From Streptomyces humidus (GTDB taxonomy: Bacteria > Actinomycetota > Actinomycetes > Streptomycetales > Streptomycetaceae): 64,000 nt of DNA. Within the stretch, counting starts at the first letter, position 1, and every line of letters starts with the position of its first letter. The notes below the pieces were generated by a model, which was not told where the DNA came from, searched no databases, and saw only the letters and a list, made by a program, of their open reading frames with translations. The stretch is from positions 1 to 64,000 of the forward strand of contig NZ_BMTL01000007.1 in assembly GCF_014649655.1 (NCBI RefSeq), written 5' to 3'. Below, in pieces: positions 55,097 through 63,029 of this stretch. The position numbers were made by a program, and so were the translations under genes.

Positions 55097-56317
55097 TCAG
55101 AGGGACGGGGTGTCGGAGAGTTCGCGGAGCGGCGCCAGGTCCTGGGCCATGAGGTCGTCGGGCGACAGAGCAGCGGCCAGCCCGGATGAGTCCACGGTCA
55201 GGACGGCGCGGGTGGTCCGGCACAGCAGATGGGCGAGGGACTGCACCAGGGCCGCGAGCGCGAAGTCGTCGACGCGCGGCAGCCGGAAGCCATGCGCCCC
55301 GGCACCGGAGTGGCCGGGGCCGTCACGGTGCAGGAGGAAGGGCCGGGTGCCTGCCGCGGTGGCGGCGTTGACGGCCTCGCGGGTCGTCCTGCCGGCCGAG
55401 TCGTAGGCCAGGAGGAAGACCACGTCCTCCCGGCTGGCGCTGCTGAGCTGGTGGCGGACGCCGTGGGCGGGGTCGGGGTGGTCGTTGAGGATCGCGCTCA
55501 TGTCGGCCAGCGAGGGATCGCAGACGACGAGCGGGGGCTGTACCCCGTCGACGCCGAGCGGCGCGTCCCAGCGCAGGTTGTGCGCGAAGTGCTCGCCGAC
55601 GAGAGCGAGAGGCCCGCCGTCCGGGCACAGCACGTAGATCCGGCGCCGGTTGCGGATGGCGTCCGCGACGGCCTCGGTCGCCTCCCGCAGGAAGGCCCCC
55701 AGCAGTTCGGTGTCCACCGCGGCCAGGGCGTGCAGGTGCCGCTCTGCCCGAGTCGGCAGCGGCTCCGTGCCGGGGCCGAGCGCGGTGGCGGCGGCCAGGG
55801 TCAGCACGGTCAGCATGGCGTCCTCGCTGATCTGCTGGTCCGTGGTCCCGGTCGCCCAGACCATGCCGTCGGCTGGCTCCATCTGGGTGCCGTCGCCGCC
55901 CACCAGCGCCAGCACCGGCACGCGGTGTTCGGCGCAGAGCCGGACGGCCTCAAGGATGTTCGCCGACCGGCCGCTGACGCTGGCGACGATGACCAGGTCC
56001 ACCCGGCCGATGCCCCTGGCGAGCGACCGCGCGAAGGTCGTGCGGTACTCGTCCCGCTGCGCGGTGTAGGCCAAGGTCGCCGGGCTCATCATCGCGTCGT
56101 TCACCGGCACTCCGGCATGGGCGTGGAGCTGGAGGAGGGCCGAGCGGACGATCGCCGAGGAGCCGCCGTTGCCGAAGGCGCGGATCTCGCCGCCGTCGGC
56201 AGTGGCCTTGGCCAGCAGGTCGACGGCCTCGGTGCCGCGAGGGAGCATGCGGCGGACGGCTTCGCCCACCTCGGTCACGTACGCGTGGGCGAAGTCCTCG
56301 TACACAACGGTGGTCAC
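55097..56317 (-). CDS. Double SIS-domain sugar isomerase-like protein
   Basis: A 406-residue protein from GTG or ATG at 56317 (MTTVVYEDFAHAYVTEV). Two SIS halves are visible: residues 1-190 resemble GmhA/phosphosugar isomerases (EIRAFGNGGSSAIVRSALLQ; LVIVASVSGRSANILEAVRL; SEDAMLTVLTLA). Residues 205-390 are a second, more diverged SIS unit (RRRIYVLCPDGGPLALVGEH; EDVVFLLAYDSAGRTTREAV). Such proteins bind or isomerise phosphosugars. The fusion of two unequal units within one chain resembles GlmS/GmhA pairs but the substrate is unknown. Confidence 0.8.
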   Translation of the reverse strand: MTTVVYEDFAHAYVTEVGEAVRRMLPRGTEAVDLLAKATADGGEIRAFGNGGSSAIVRSALLQLHAHAGVPVNDAMMSPATLAYTAQRDEYRTTFARSLARGIGRVDLVIVASVSGRSANILEAVRLCAEHRVPVLALVGGDGTQMEPADGMVWATGTTDQQISEDAMLTVLTLAAATALGPGTEPLPTRAERHLHALAAVDTELLGAFLREATEAVADAIRNRRRIYVLCPDGGPLALVGEHFAHNLRWDAPLGVDGVQPPLVVCDPSLADMSAILNDHPDPAHGVRHQLSSASREDVVFLLAYDSAGRTTREAVNAATAAGTRPFLLHRDGPGHSGAGAHGFRLPRVDDFALAALVQSLAHLLCRTTRAVLTVDSSGLAAALSPDDLMAQDLAPLRELSDTPSL

Positions 56318-56338
56318 GATGGGTCCTTCCTTCGTCCC

Positions 56339-57234
56339 TTAAGCGGGCCCGGCAGAGGTCAGCCAGGGCTCGACCGCGGGCGGGAACTCGATGTCGAACA
56401 GGCGGCGGCGGACCGGGCCCAGGGCCGCGGTCAGGTCCTGGCAATCGAGGCGGCAGTCGACCGGCCGGTCCCCAGTCGCCGCGTCCGTCTCGCCGGCGCG
56501 GACGTGATCGGCGGGCAGGTGGAACCTGCGCGCGATCAGCAGAGCCATCCGGTACTTGGTCAGGCCCTGCTCCGCACTCCAGTGGGCAACCGAGCCCAGG
56601 CGCTGCCCTTGCAGGAGGGCCCCGGCGAGCCGGCGGCACACCTCGGCGGCCTCGTCCGCGTGCGTGGGGTAGCGGACACACACGTCGTCCAGCTCGACCG
56701 GGGCCCCGGAGGCGACCTGGCGGGCGATCTCGGTCAGGTTCGTCTCGGCCGCGAACCGCACGGGCCCGTACAGCACGGGCAGCCGCAGGATCGCCGCGTC
56801 CGGGCAGGCGGCACGCACGGCGTGCTCGCGAGGAGCTTCCACCGGCCGTAGGCGTTCAGCGGGTTCGGGAGGCTGTCGGGCCGGTAGGGCGGCGCCGTCC
56901 CGTCGAAGACGTAGTCGCTGGAGATGTGCACCAGCCGGGCCCGGCACCGGCGAGCGCCCTCGGCGATCAGCCGGGCCGCATCCACGTTTGCCTCGCGGGC
57001 CCGGTCCGGGGAACCAGCCCATACCGCGGGGCGGCGCTCGCCCACGCAGTTCACGACGACGTCCGGCTGGTACCGGCCGAGCAGGCGCGCGATGGCGCCG
57101 GCCGACGTCGCATCGACCGCGACCAGAGCGCCAGCGGTCCGGCTGAAGGCGGCGCCCGTCACGGTCATGTCGCCGAAGGCCCGCATCACGCTGCGGCCCA
57201 GGAGCCCGGACGCACCGAAGATCACTGCTCGCAT
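56339..57234 (-). pseudogene. RmlD-like reductase gene with a single frameshift
   Basis: From ATG 57234 the frame reads MRAVIFGASGLLGRSVMRAF ... VHISSDYVFDGTAPPYRP ... NAYGRWKLLA, a good RmlD-like start (GxxGxxG, YxxxK). Near 56830 the match moves to another frame, EHAVRAACPDAAILRLPVLY ... LTEIARQVASGAPVELDD, ending at TAA 56339. One missing base, most simply a G after CTCCTCGC, explains it: restoring it gives an uninterrupted 298-residue protein. It is a recent mutation or a sequencing error. First gene of the leftward operon, divergent from the regulator. Confidence 0.75.
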
Positions 57235-57315
57235 CCCTCACCTCCACGGTGTGGCGAGGTGAGTCAGACAAGCGGAGGCGCAGGCGTGATCGGCAGAGGT
57301 CGCCGCGGTGTAGCC

Positions 57316-57377
57316 GGTGCACACACCAACTCGGTGTACGGGCACCGGTTTTGCTGCCTGGTGTACGTACACCAGGC
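57316..57377. promoter_or_regulatory. Palindromic operator array between divergent operons
   Basis: A perfect 22-bp palindrome at 57356-57377 centres on GGTGTACGTACACC. A second near-copy, GGTGTACGGGCACC, lies at 57333-57346, and GGTGCACACACC at 57316-57327 is a weaker third. They sit between the RmlD-like operon and the regulator, so they are probably the operators of the regulator encoded at 57455 or of a global regulator. Confidence 0.65.
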
Positions 57378-57454
57378 CCCATTCGCCCCATCTTCAGGCG
57401 GTCCCCTGAGCGGTGGTACCTTCCGGCCAGGACCCCGCCGGACTTGGAGTGCCC

Positions 57455-58771
57455 ATGGAGCCAGCAGCGGTTGACGCCCCGCCGGCCAATGTGCTCGGCG
57501 CCCTGTTACAGCAGTTGGGGATGCGGCCGGAGCAGCTCATCGCCCGCATCAACCAGCGGCGGGCCCGCCGCGGCTGTTCCCCTCTCAGCCCGAAGGCGGC
57601 CTACCCCTGGCTGCGCGAGATCCCCTCTCTCCCGCAGCCCGATAACCAGGCGGACGCCCTGGCCGTCCTCACCGCCAGGGCTGGACGGTGCATCACCGCG
57701 GCCGACGTCGGATGGGACCTGCCTCGTCCCAGGACCCGTCACCGTCACCTCGACGCGCCCGGCGACGCCCCCCTGGAGGCCCTGCTCCAGGAGATCAGCC
57801 AAGGAGACCTGATGGACCGCCGCAACCTGCTCATGCTCACCGGAGCCGCAGCCACCGCCCCCGCCCTCGCGCTGCTGCTCGGCCCGATAGCGGAGGCTGC
57901 CGCCGCGCCGTCCGCCACGCGCCTGAGCGAGAAGCTCGTCGGCTCGATCGAGAGCGCGGTCCGGGACCTCCGGGAGATGGACGACTCCACCGGGAGTGCC
58001 AGCGGCGACCTCACCTGGGGCCTCGGCATCTGGCAGAGCACTTCCCGGGTCGTCGCACAGGCCCGGGGCCACGGGCCACTCGTCGACCGGCTCCAGACCG
58101 CTTACATCGAGCTGAGCGAGCAGGTCGGCTGGATGCTCTTCGACGCCCGCCAACAACCCCAGGCCCAGCGTGTCTACCACACGGGGATGCGGCTGGCGCG
58201 CGAGGCCGGAACGTCGTTGACTGCCCGTCACTCGACGGCCAATCTTGTTTCCTCCGCCGCGTACCAGGCCGCATGGCTGGGCCACCACAACGACGCCGCC
58301 GCGCTCCTCGACATCGCCGCACGGACGCCAGAGCTTCCGTCCGCAGTGGCGGCGGTGATCGCCGACCGGCGTGTCTACGCCGCAGGACGGCGGCACGACC
58401 CTGACGCGGTCCTCCGATTCCGCGACGAAGCGCTGCTCCACCTCAGCTCTCCAGACGAGCGCACACCGTGGTGGGCGACTTGGCTCACGAAGGACTCCGT
58501 GGACGCCGCCACCGGCCGGGCCTGGCTCGCCTGCGACCAGCCGTCACGGGCCGTCCCCTTCCTGCGCAGCCGCGTCGAGGCGAGTGCACCCGACTACCCG
58601 CGCGACCACCTCTACGCAGTGCTCGACCTGGCCGACACTGTTCACCAGTGCGGCGACGACGACCAGGCACGGGAACTCCTCGATCAGGCCGAAGGGCTCA
58701 TCGGCACCGTCAGCTCCCAGCGCATGGTCCATCGGTTCGAAGCCCTGTCGTCGGCCGTCGCCGGCGTGTGA
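57455..58771 (+). CDS. Transcriptional regulator with TPR-like sensor region
   Basis: A 438-residue protein from ATG 57455 (GGAG 5 bases upstream; GTG 57413 is in frame). Residues about 15-75 form a helix-turn-helix-like domain (LGMRPEQLIARINQRRARRG, PLSPKAAYPWLREIPSLPQP). A hinge at about 115-140 (MDRRNLLMLTGAAATAPALA) and TPR-like helices follow (GWMLFDARQQPQAQRVYHTG; ADTVHQCGDDDQARELLDQA). This is a common layout of Streptomyces pathway regulators. It faces the operator array and leads into the radical SAM and methyltransferase genes. Confidence 0.75.
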   Translation: MEPAAVDAPPANVLGALLQQLGMRPEQLIARINQRRARRGCSPLSPKAAYPWLREIPSLPQPDNQADALAVLTARAGRCITAADVGWDLPRPRTRHRHLDAPGDAPLEALLQEISQGDLMDRRNLLMLTGAAATAPALALLLGPIAEAAAAPSATRLSEKLVGSIESAVRDLREMDDSTGSASGDLTWGLGIWQSTSRVVAQARGHGPLVDRLQTAYIELSEQVGWMLFDARQQPQAQRVYHTGMRLAREAGTSLTARHSTANLVSSAAYQAAWLGHHNDAAALLDIAARTPELPSAVAAVIADRRVYAAGRRHDPDAVLRFRDEALLHLSSPDERTPWWATWLTKDSVDAATGRAWLACDQPSRAVPFLRSRVEASAPDYPRDHLYAVLDLADTVHQCGDDDQARELLDQAEGLIGTVSSQRMVHRFEALSSAVAGV

Positions 58772-58844
58772 AAAGGGGCCAAGGGATGCTCTTGAAGCGT
58801 TGAGGTTCTGCTGAGCCATGGAACATGACTGAAGGGAACGGCCC

Positions 58845-59741
58845 GTGACGATCGCCCCCGAAGCTCCGACGACAACTCCCCATATCCCCGGCTTCCTTGA
58901 GCTGGAGATCACCCGCCGCTGCCAGCTCACGTGCCCGACGCTCTGCTTCGTAAAAGCGGGCCCGACCCAGGGGCACGGCACCATGACCGGCGAGGACTGG
59001 AAGCGGGTCATCAGCGAGGCCGCCGCCCTCGGCGTCAAGAAGATCCAGCTGATCGGCGGCGAACCCACGCTCCACCCCGACTTCGCCGCGCTCGTGGAAC
59101 ACGCCCTCGCCCGGGGACTCGAGGTTCGCGTCTACACCAACCTCTACCGCGTCCGCCGTGAGCACTGGACGCTTTTCAGCCGTCCCGGCGTCACCCTGGC
59201 GACGTCGTACTACGCCGACACTGACGAGGGACACGACGAGGTGACGGGGCGCACCGGCTCCCACGCCGCGACCCGCGCGAACATCATCGAGGCGCACCGC
59301 CGCGGCATCCGTGTCCGGGTCGGCATCGTCGACGTGCGGGACGGACAGCGCGTCGAGCAGGCCCGCGCGGAACTGGAAGTGCTCGGCATCACGGACGTGC
59401 ACATCGACCGAGTCCGCGCCGTCGGCAACGCGGCCAAGGACACCGGTCTGCCGTCCACGTCCGAGCTGTGCGGCCGGTGCGCCAGGGGCACCGCCGCGAT
59501 CCTGTCGGACGGCACCGTGACTCCCTGCGTGATCGGCCGCTTCCTCCCGGCCGGGCAGATCAGGAACGCCCCGCTGGCCGGGGTGTTCGCCTCGCCGCAG
59601 TGGCAGCAGGTCGCCGCGAGTATCCCGGCCGGCCGCCTCGACCCGTGCGGCCCGGACTGCGGCCCCAACGACGACAGCCAGGGCGGAGGCGGAACCTGCG
59701 GCCCCGCCGACGACAGCGCCATCCCGAACTCTGCGGGCTGA
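58845..59741 (+). CDS. Radical SAM enzyme with CX3CX3C motif and Cys-rich tail
   Basis: A 298-residue protein from GTG 58845 (AGGGA 7 bases upstream). FLELEITRRCQLTCPTLCF carries C26, C30, C34, i.e. CX3CX3C rather than the usual CX3CX2C; the following GPTQGHGTMTGEDWKRVISE and IQLIGGEPTLHP (GGEP SAM motif) are typical of peptide-maturase-type radical SAM proteins. The C-terminus has further Cys (SELCGRCARG; VTPCVIG; DPCGPDCGPN; GTCGPADD), like an auxiliary-cluster (SPASM-type) domain. A role in ribosomal-peptide modification is inferred. No precursor peptide gene is seen nearby. The next gene follows 15 bases later. Confidence 0.78.
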   Translation: MTIAPEAPTTTPHIPGFLELEITRRCQLTCPTLCFVKAGPTQGHGTMTGEDWKRVISEAAALGVKKIQLIGGEPTLHPDFAALVEHALARGLEVRVYTNLYRVRREHWTLFSRPGVTLATSYYADTDEGHDEVTGRTGSHAATRANIIEAHRRGIRVRVGIVDVRDGQRVEQARAELEVLGITDVHIDRVRAVGNAAKDTGLPSTSELCGRCARGTAAILSDGTVTPCVIGRFLPAGQIRNAPLAGVFASPQWQQVAASIPAGRLDPCGPDCGPNDDSQGGGGTCGPADDSAIPNSAG

Positions 59742-59756
59742 AAGGCAAGGACCCCC

Positions 59757-60935
59757 TTGAAGGACTGGGAAGCAGCAGCACAGCGGCTGGCCGCCGGCAC
59801 CGTGATCCGGCCCGAGTCACGCTGGTATCAGCCGGTGGCCACCACCCCACGGCACCTCTTCGTGCCGCGGTGGTGGACCAGGGCCACGAACGGCGACGGC
59901 GAGGAGGTGTGGCAGCTGCGCGACGGCGCGAGCGACACCGAGGCGTGGATGCGAGACACCTACGCCGACACCACGCTCGTCACCCGCGTCGGGACCCTCC
60001 ACGCCGACCACGCCGAGGCGGGCCAGACACCTGCCCGGGGGCGGACGGGCCGCTCCACCTCGTCCTCCACGCTGCCCGCGCTGATCCTGACGATGTACCG
60101 AGCCGCATGGATCACGGACACCTCCAGGCTGCTGCTGACCTGCGGCAGCGGCTACGGCACCGCCCTGGCCTGCGCCCGCCTCGACGAGAAGCAGGTCACG
60201 AGCGTGGACGTTGATCCGTATCTGGTGCACGCGGCACGGAAGCGGCTGGCCGAGGCCGGCCACCATCCGCGCCTCGAAGTCTGCGATCTGACCGGTGACC
60301 TGCCCGAGGGCACCTACGACCGGATCATCTCCACCGTCGCCGTGCCCGCCGTACCCGCCTCGTGGCTCAAGGCGCTCGCCCCCGGCGGACGGCTGGTGAC
60401 CACCATCGCCGACACCGGGCTGGTCATCGTCGCGGACAAGACCTCAGACGGTGGCGCCCTCGGGCACGTCGCGCCGGAAGCGGCGGGATTCATGGCCGCG
60501 CGGCACGGCGACGACTACGACGACACCTTCCCGGAGAACCCGCCGCTGTGGCAGACCGCTCAGCACGCCGAGGGCGAGAGCATCACCACCAGCCGCTACC
60601 CGCTGATGTACGTGCCGGACACCTGGGACGTGCGCTCCACCCTCGAACTCATCGTGCCTGGCATCGACCACCGCCAGCACACGGCGGACGACGGCACCCG
60701 CACCGTCTACATGCTTCGCGCGGACGGCTCGTGGGCACGCGCCACGGCCGCCGGGCGCAGGGACTCCCCGACCGTGCACCAGGGCGGGCCCCGGCGGCTG
60801 TGGGACGAACTGGACCGCATCCGCACCTGGCTCGTGGTGGACGGCGACCTTCCCATCCGCGGGGCCAAGGTGACCATCGCCCCCGACGGAACGGCCACGT
60901 TCTCCCGAAAGGGCTGGTCGTCCACCCTCACCTGA
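59757..60935 (+). CDS. PCMT-type methyltransferase (FxLD-system-like)
   Basis: A 392-residue protein starting at TTG 59757 (AAGGCAAGG upstream). RWYQPVATTPRHLFVPRWW, LLLTCGSGYGTALACARL (SAM motif I), VTSVDVDPYLVHAARKRL and LEVCDLTGDLPEGTYDRIIS in parts follow the protein-L-isoaspartate methyltransferase fold. It is longer than housekeeping PCMT (about 210-230) and has the extra C-terminal domain of the methyltransferases found in RiPP-type systems such as FxLD. The typical catalytic Ser/Thr loop is hard to place. It forms a pair with the radical SAM gene. Confidence 0.8.
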   Translation: MKDWEAAAQRLAAGTVIRPESRWYQPVATTPRHLFVPRWWTRATNGDGEEVWQLRDGASDTEAWMRDTYADTTLVTRVGTLHADHAEAGQTPARGRTGRSTSSSTLPALILTMYRAAWITDTSRLLLTCGSGYGTALACARLDEKQVTSVDVDPYLVHAARKRLAEAGHHPRLEVCDLTGDLPEGTYDRIISTVAVPAVPASWLKALAPGGRLVTTIADTGLVIVADKTSDGGALGHVAPEAAGFMAARHGDDYDDTFPENPPLWQTAQHAEGESITTSRYPLMYVPDTWDVRSTLELIVPGIDHRQHTADDGTRTVYMLRADGSWARATAAGRRDSPTVHQGGPRRLWDELDRIRTWLVVDGDLPIRGAKVTIAPDGTATFSRKGWSSTLT

Positions 60936-61042
60936 GCATTCAGCGCAAGGTCATGTCATCGTGTGCGGCGAGTCCTGACGATCATGGAAGCGATGGCACA
61001 CTGATCTGCCCAACTTGCCCATCACACCTGGGAGATCACCTG

Positions 61043-61483
61043 ATGAACGCCGCCCAAACCGCCGGCGCCCAGCGAACCGAACCAGCTGAGGATCGCACCG
61101 GCGGCTGCCTCTGCGGTCGCATCCGCTTCACCGCCCAGGGCCCCGCAGTCTTCCCCCACACCTGTGAATGTGGACATTGCCAAAAACTCGGCGGCACCCC
61201 CGTGATGTGGTGGGTGGGCTTCAAGACGGTCACCTGGATCGGCGAGGGTGGCGAGCCGACCTGGTACGAGACCTTCCCAGGTGAGGCGAAGCGCGGCTTC
61301 TGCCCGACCTGCGGCAGCCGCGTCGCGGCGATCGACAGCGACATCCCGGAGATCGGCATTAACGTCACCGCCCTCGACGACACCAGCGGCGAAGACCTCG
61401 TGCCGATCCACGCCTCCTTCCACGACAACGCTGTGCGCTGGCTGCCCTCGGTAGCGAAGACAGAGCCCACCACGGCCAGCTGA
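61043..61483 (+). CDS. GFA-family zinc protein (intact paralogue)
   Basis: A 146-residue protein from ATG 61043 with GGGAG 9 bases upstream. GGCLCGRIRF, HTCECGHCQKLGG and GFCPTCGSRVAAID supply the CxC, CxxC and CxxC zinc ligands of the glutathione-dependent formaldehyde-activating (GFA/CENP-V) fold. Most members have no proven GFA activity. It is intact, unlike the interrupted paralogue. The 39 bases between a GGCACACTG element and ATG match in spacing and partly in sequence with the region before the broken gene at 44439. Last cargo gene before the right end of the element. Confidence 0.82.
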   Translation: MNAAQTAGAQRTEPAEDRTGGCLCGRIRFTAQGPAVFPHTCECGHCQKLGGTPVMWWVGFKTVTWIGEGGEPTWYETFPGEAKRGFCPTCGSRVAAIDSDIPEIGINVTALDDTSGEDLVPIHASFHDNAVRWLPSVAKTEPTTAS

Positions 61484-61521
61484 CCGAGAGCCGACGGAAG
61501 TCCAAAGCAGTCCAGGGACGC

Positions 61522-61716
61522 TCAGGGCACTTCAGAAATGCGCGGAGCTACTTCCTGGATGAATTCGGGCTGCCGCCCCACCGAGACGAAATCGGAAGCG
61601 AGAGCCAGAACTTTGGGTTTTCGGGCGGTGTCGGTTTCGACGAGTCTGGGTGCGCGGAGCATCGGGACATCGGCGATGAATTGTGAGCCGCCCGCGAACG
61701 GGTCCGTCGAATTCAT
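61522..61716 (-). CDS. Possible small protein at the right end of the element
   Basis: A 64-residue frame from ATG 61716 (MNSTDPFAGGSQFIADVPML) with GC-rich third positions and sensible composition, ending VAPRISEVP. No ribosome binding site is clear and no family is recognised. It may be a real small gene or a remnant; the interval 61484-61877 otherwise holds only the right inverted repeat. Confidence 0.3.
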   Translation of the reverse strand: MNSTDPFAGGSQFIADVPMLRAPRLVETDTARKPKVLALASDFVSVGRQPEFIQEVAPRISEVP

Positions 61717-61867
61717 CGAAGAGACCACAACGCGCCTGTAAACACGGCAGAGTTGGTCTTACAGGAACTACTCAACCCGTTCGTTGGATGGCCGTCCCGC
61801 ACCTTCGACGGCCGCCACCGCGCGCCGCCACCTAGAGGAGGCACAAGACGTGAACACAAGGACTTGA

Positions 61868-61876
61868 CAGGGAAAC
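61868..61876 (-). repeat. Right end inverted repeat of the recombinase element
   Basis: CAGGGAAAC; read on the minus strand GTTTCCCTG, matching GCTTCCCTG at the left end at 8 of 9 positions. The GFA coding sequence resumes within 2 bases. Confidence 0.6.
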
Positions 61877-62201
61877 ATGCAGTTGTCCGCACTGCCAGAA
61901 GCTCGGCGGCGGCCCGATGATGTGGTGGGCCGGCTTCGCCCCCGAGGACGTCAGCTGGACCAACGGGATCGAGCCGACCTGGTTCGAGACGTTCGAGGGC
62001 GAGGCCCAGCGCGGCTTCTGCCCCAACTGCGGAAGCCGTCTCGCGGCGATCGACAGCGACATCCCGGAGATTGGCATCGTCGTTCCGGCCCTGGACGACA
62101 CCACCGGTGACGATCTCGTCCCCGTCAACCAGTCCTTCCGCGACAGCTCCGTGCGCTGGCTGCCCCAGGTGCCGGACATCCAGAGCAGCTCCGTCAGCTG
62201 A
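61877..62201 (+). pseudogene. 3' fragment of the interrupted GFA-family gene
   Basis: In frame from TGC 61878 it reads CSCPHCQKLGGGPMMWWAGF ... FCPNCGSRLAAIDSDIPEIG, ending TGA 62199-62201. It matches the intact paralogue from its HTCECGHC segment on. It lacks a start codon of its own in the right place (ATG 61917 lies inside the domain). Its first codons align exactly with where the 5' fragment at 44439-44549 leaves off. It keeps two CxxC pairs but lacks the first zinc ligands. Downstream lies the HisH-like gene. Confidence 0.82.
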
Positions 62202-62384
62202 AGCGCAGGAGATCCTGGGGCGCGGGGAAGCGGGCAGTTCTTTGCCCTGACTCGCAGAGCCGGAGCGGAACAAGCCGCATCGGCTAGTGGCCGCCGATAG
62301 ACTCACAGTGACCCTTGCCGCTATGTGACGGCGGCCAGCTACTTCAACCGGGGCGCCTTCGGCGGCCCTTAGATTGAGGCGTTC

Positions 62385-63029
62385 ATGCAGGACGACCGAC
62401 CCGTGGTCGGCGTGATCGACTACCGCACCGGAAACAGCCAGAGCGTGGTCCACGCGCTGAACTTCCTCGGTGTGCCGAACCGTCTGCTCACCTCGCCCAC
62501 GCAACTCGACGGCATCGACCGGATCATCCTTCCTGGCGTCGGATCAGCCGGGACCACGATGACCTACCTGTCCGAAGCCGGATGGCCCGAGGCGCTTCAC
62601 GCCCGGGTTATCGAAGGCCGCACCCCGTTCCTGGGCATCTGCGTGGGCCTGCAGGTCCTCTTCGAGACAAGCGAGGAACAGGACGCGACATGCCTGGGCT
62701 GGCTGCCCGGGACCGTACGGGCCTTCAACGGCGCCGACGTGCGGGTGCCGCAGATGGGCTGGAACCAGGTACACCGCACCTCGACCCATCCCTTCCTGGC
62801 CGGCCTGCCGGAAGCGGGTCACTTCTACTTCGTGAACAGCTACTACGCCGACCCCTCAGACACAGGGGACATCGCGGCCACTACGGAGTACGGCCTGCCG
62901 TTCACCTCTGCCGTCGCACGCGGCAACATCATGGCCACGCAGTTCCACACCGAGAAGTCCGGCCCGCTGGGGCTGGACCTCCTCGAGCGGTTCGCCAAGA
63001 CCCCGCAGGAGGAGCTGTGCCCGGCCTGA
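62385..63029 (+). CDS. HisH-like glutamine amidotransferase
   Basis: A 214-residue class I glutamine amidotransferase from ATG 62385. VVGVIDYRTGNSQSVVHALN at the start, the nucleophile in FLGICVGLQVLFE (Cys), and TQFHTEKSG with the catalytic His and Glu are all present. It would release ammonia from glutamine for its partner. The downstream HisF-like gene overlaps it by 13 bases. Because the partner has lost a histidine-pathway residue, I do not assign it to histidine biosynthesis and give no symbol. Confidence 0.82.
   Translation: MQDDRPVVGVIDYRTGNSQSVVHALNFLGVPNRLLTSPTQLDGIDRIILPGVGSAGTTMTYLSEAGWPEALHARVIEGRTPFLGICVGLQVLFETSEEQDATCLGWLPGTVRAFNGADVRVPQMGWNQVHRTSTHPFLAGLPEAGHFYFVNSYYADPSDTGDIAATTEYGLPFTSAVARGNIMATQFHTEKSGPLGLDLLERFAKTPQEELCPA

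Noticed and set aside
53401..55152. 583-codon rightward frame across DUF2332 and RraA-like genes
   Set aside because: Antisense shadow; the leftward genes have ribosome binding sites and family motifs.
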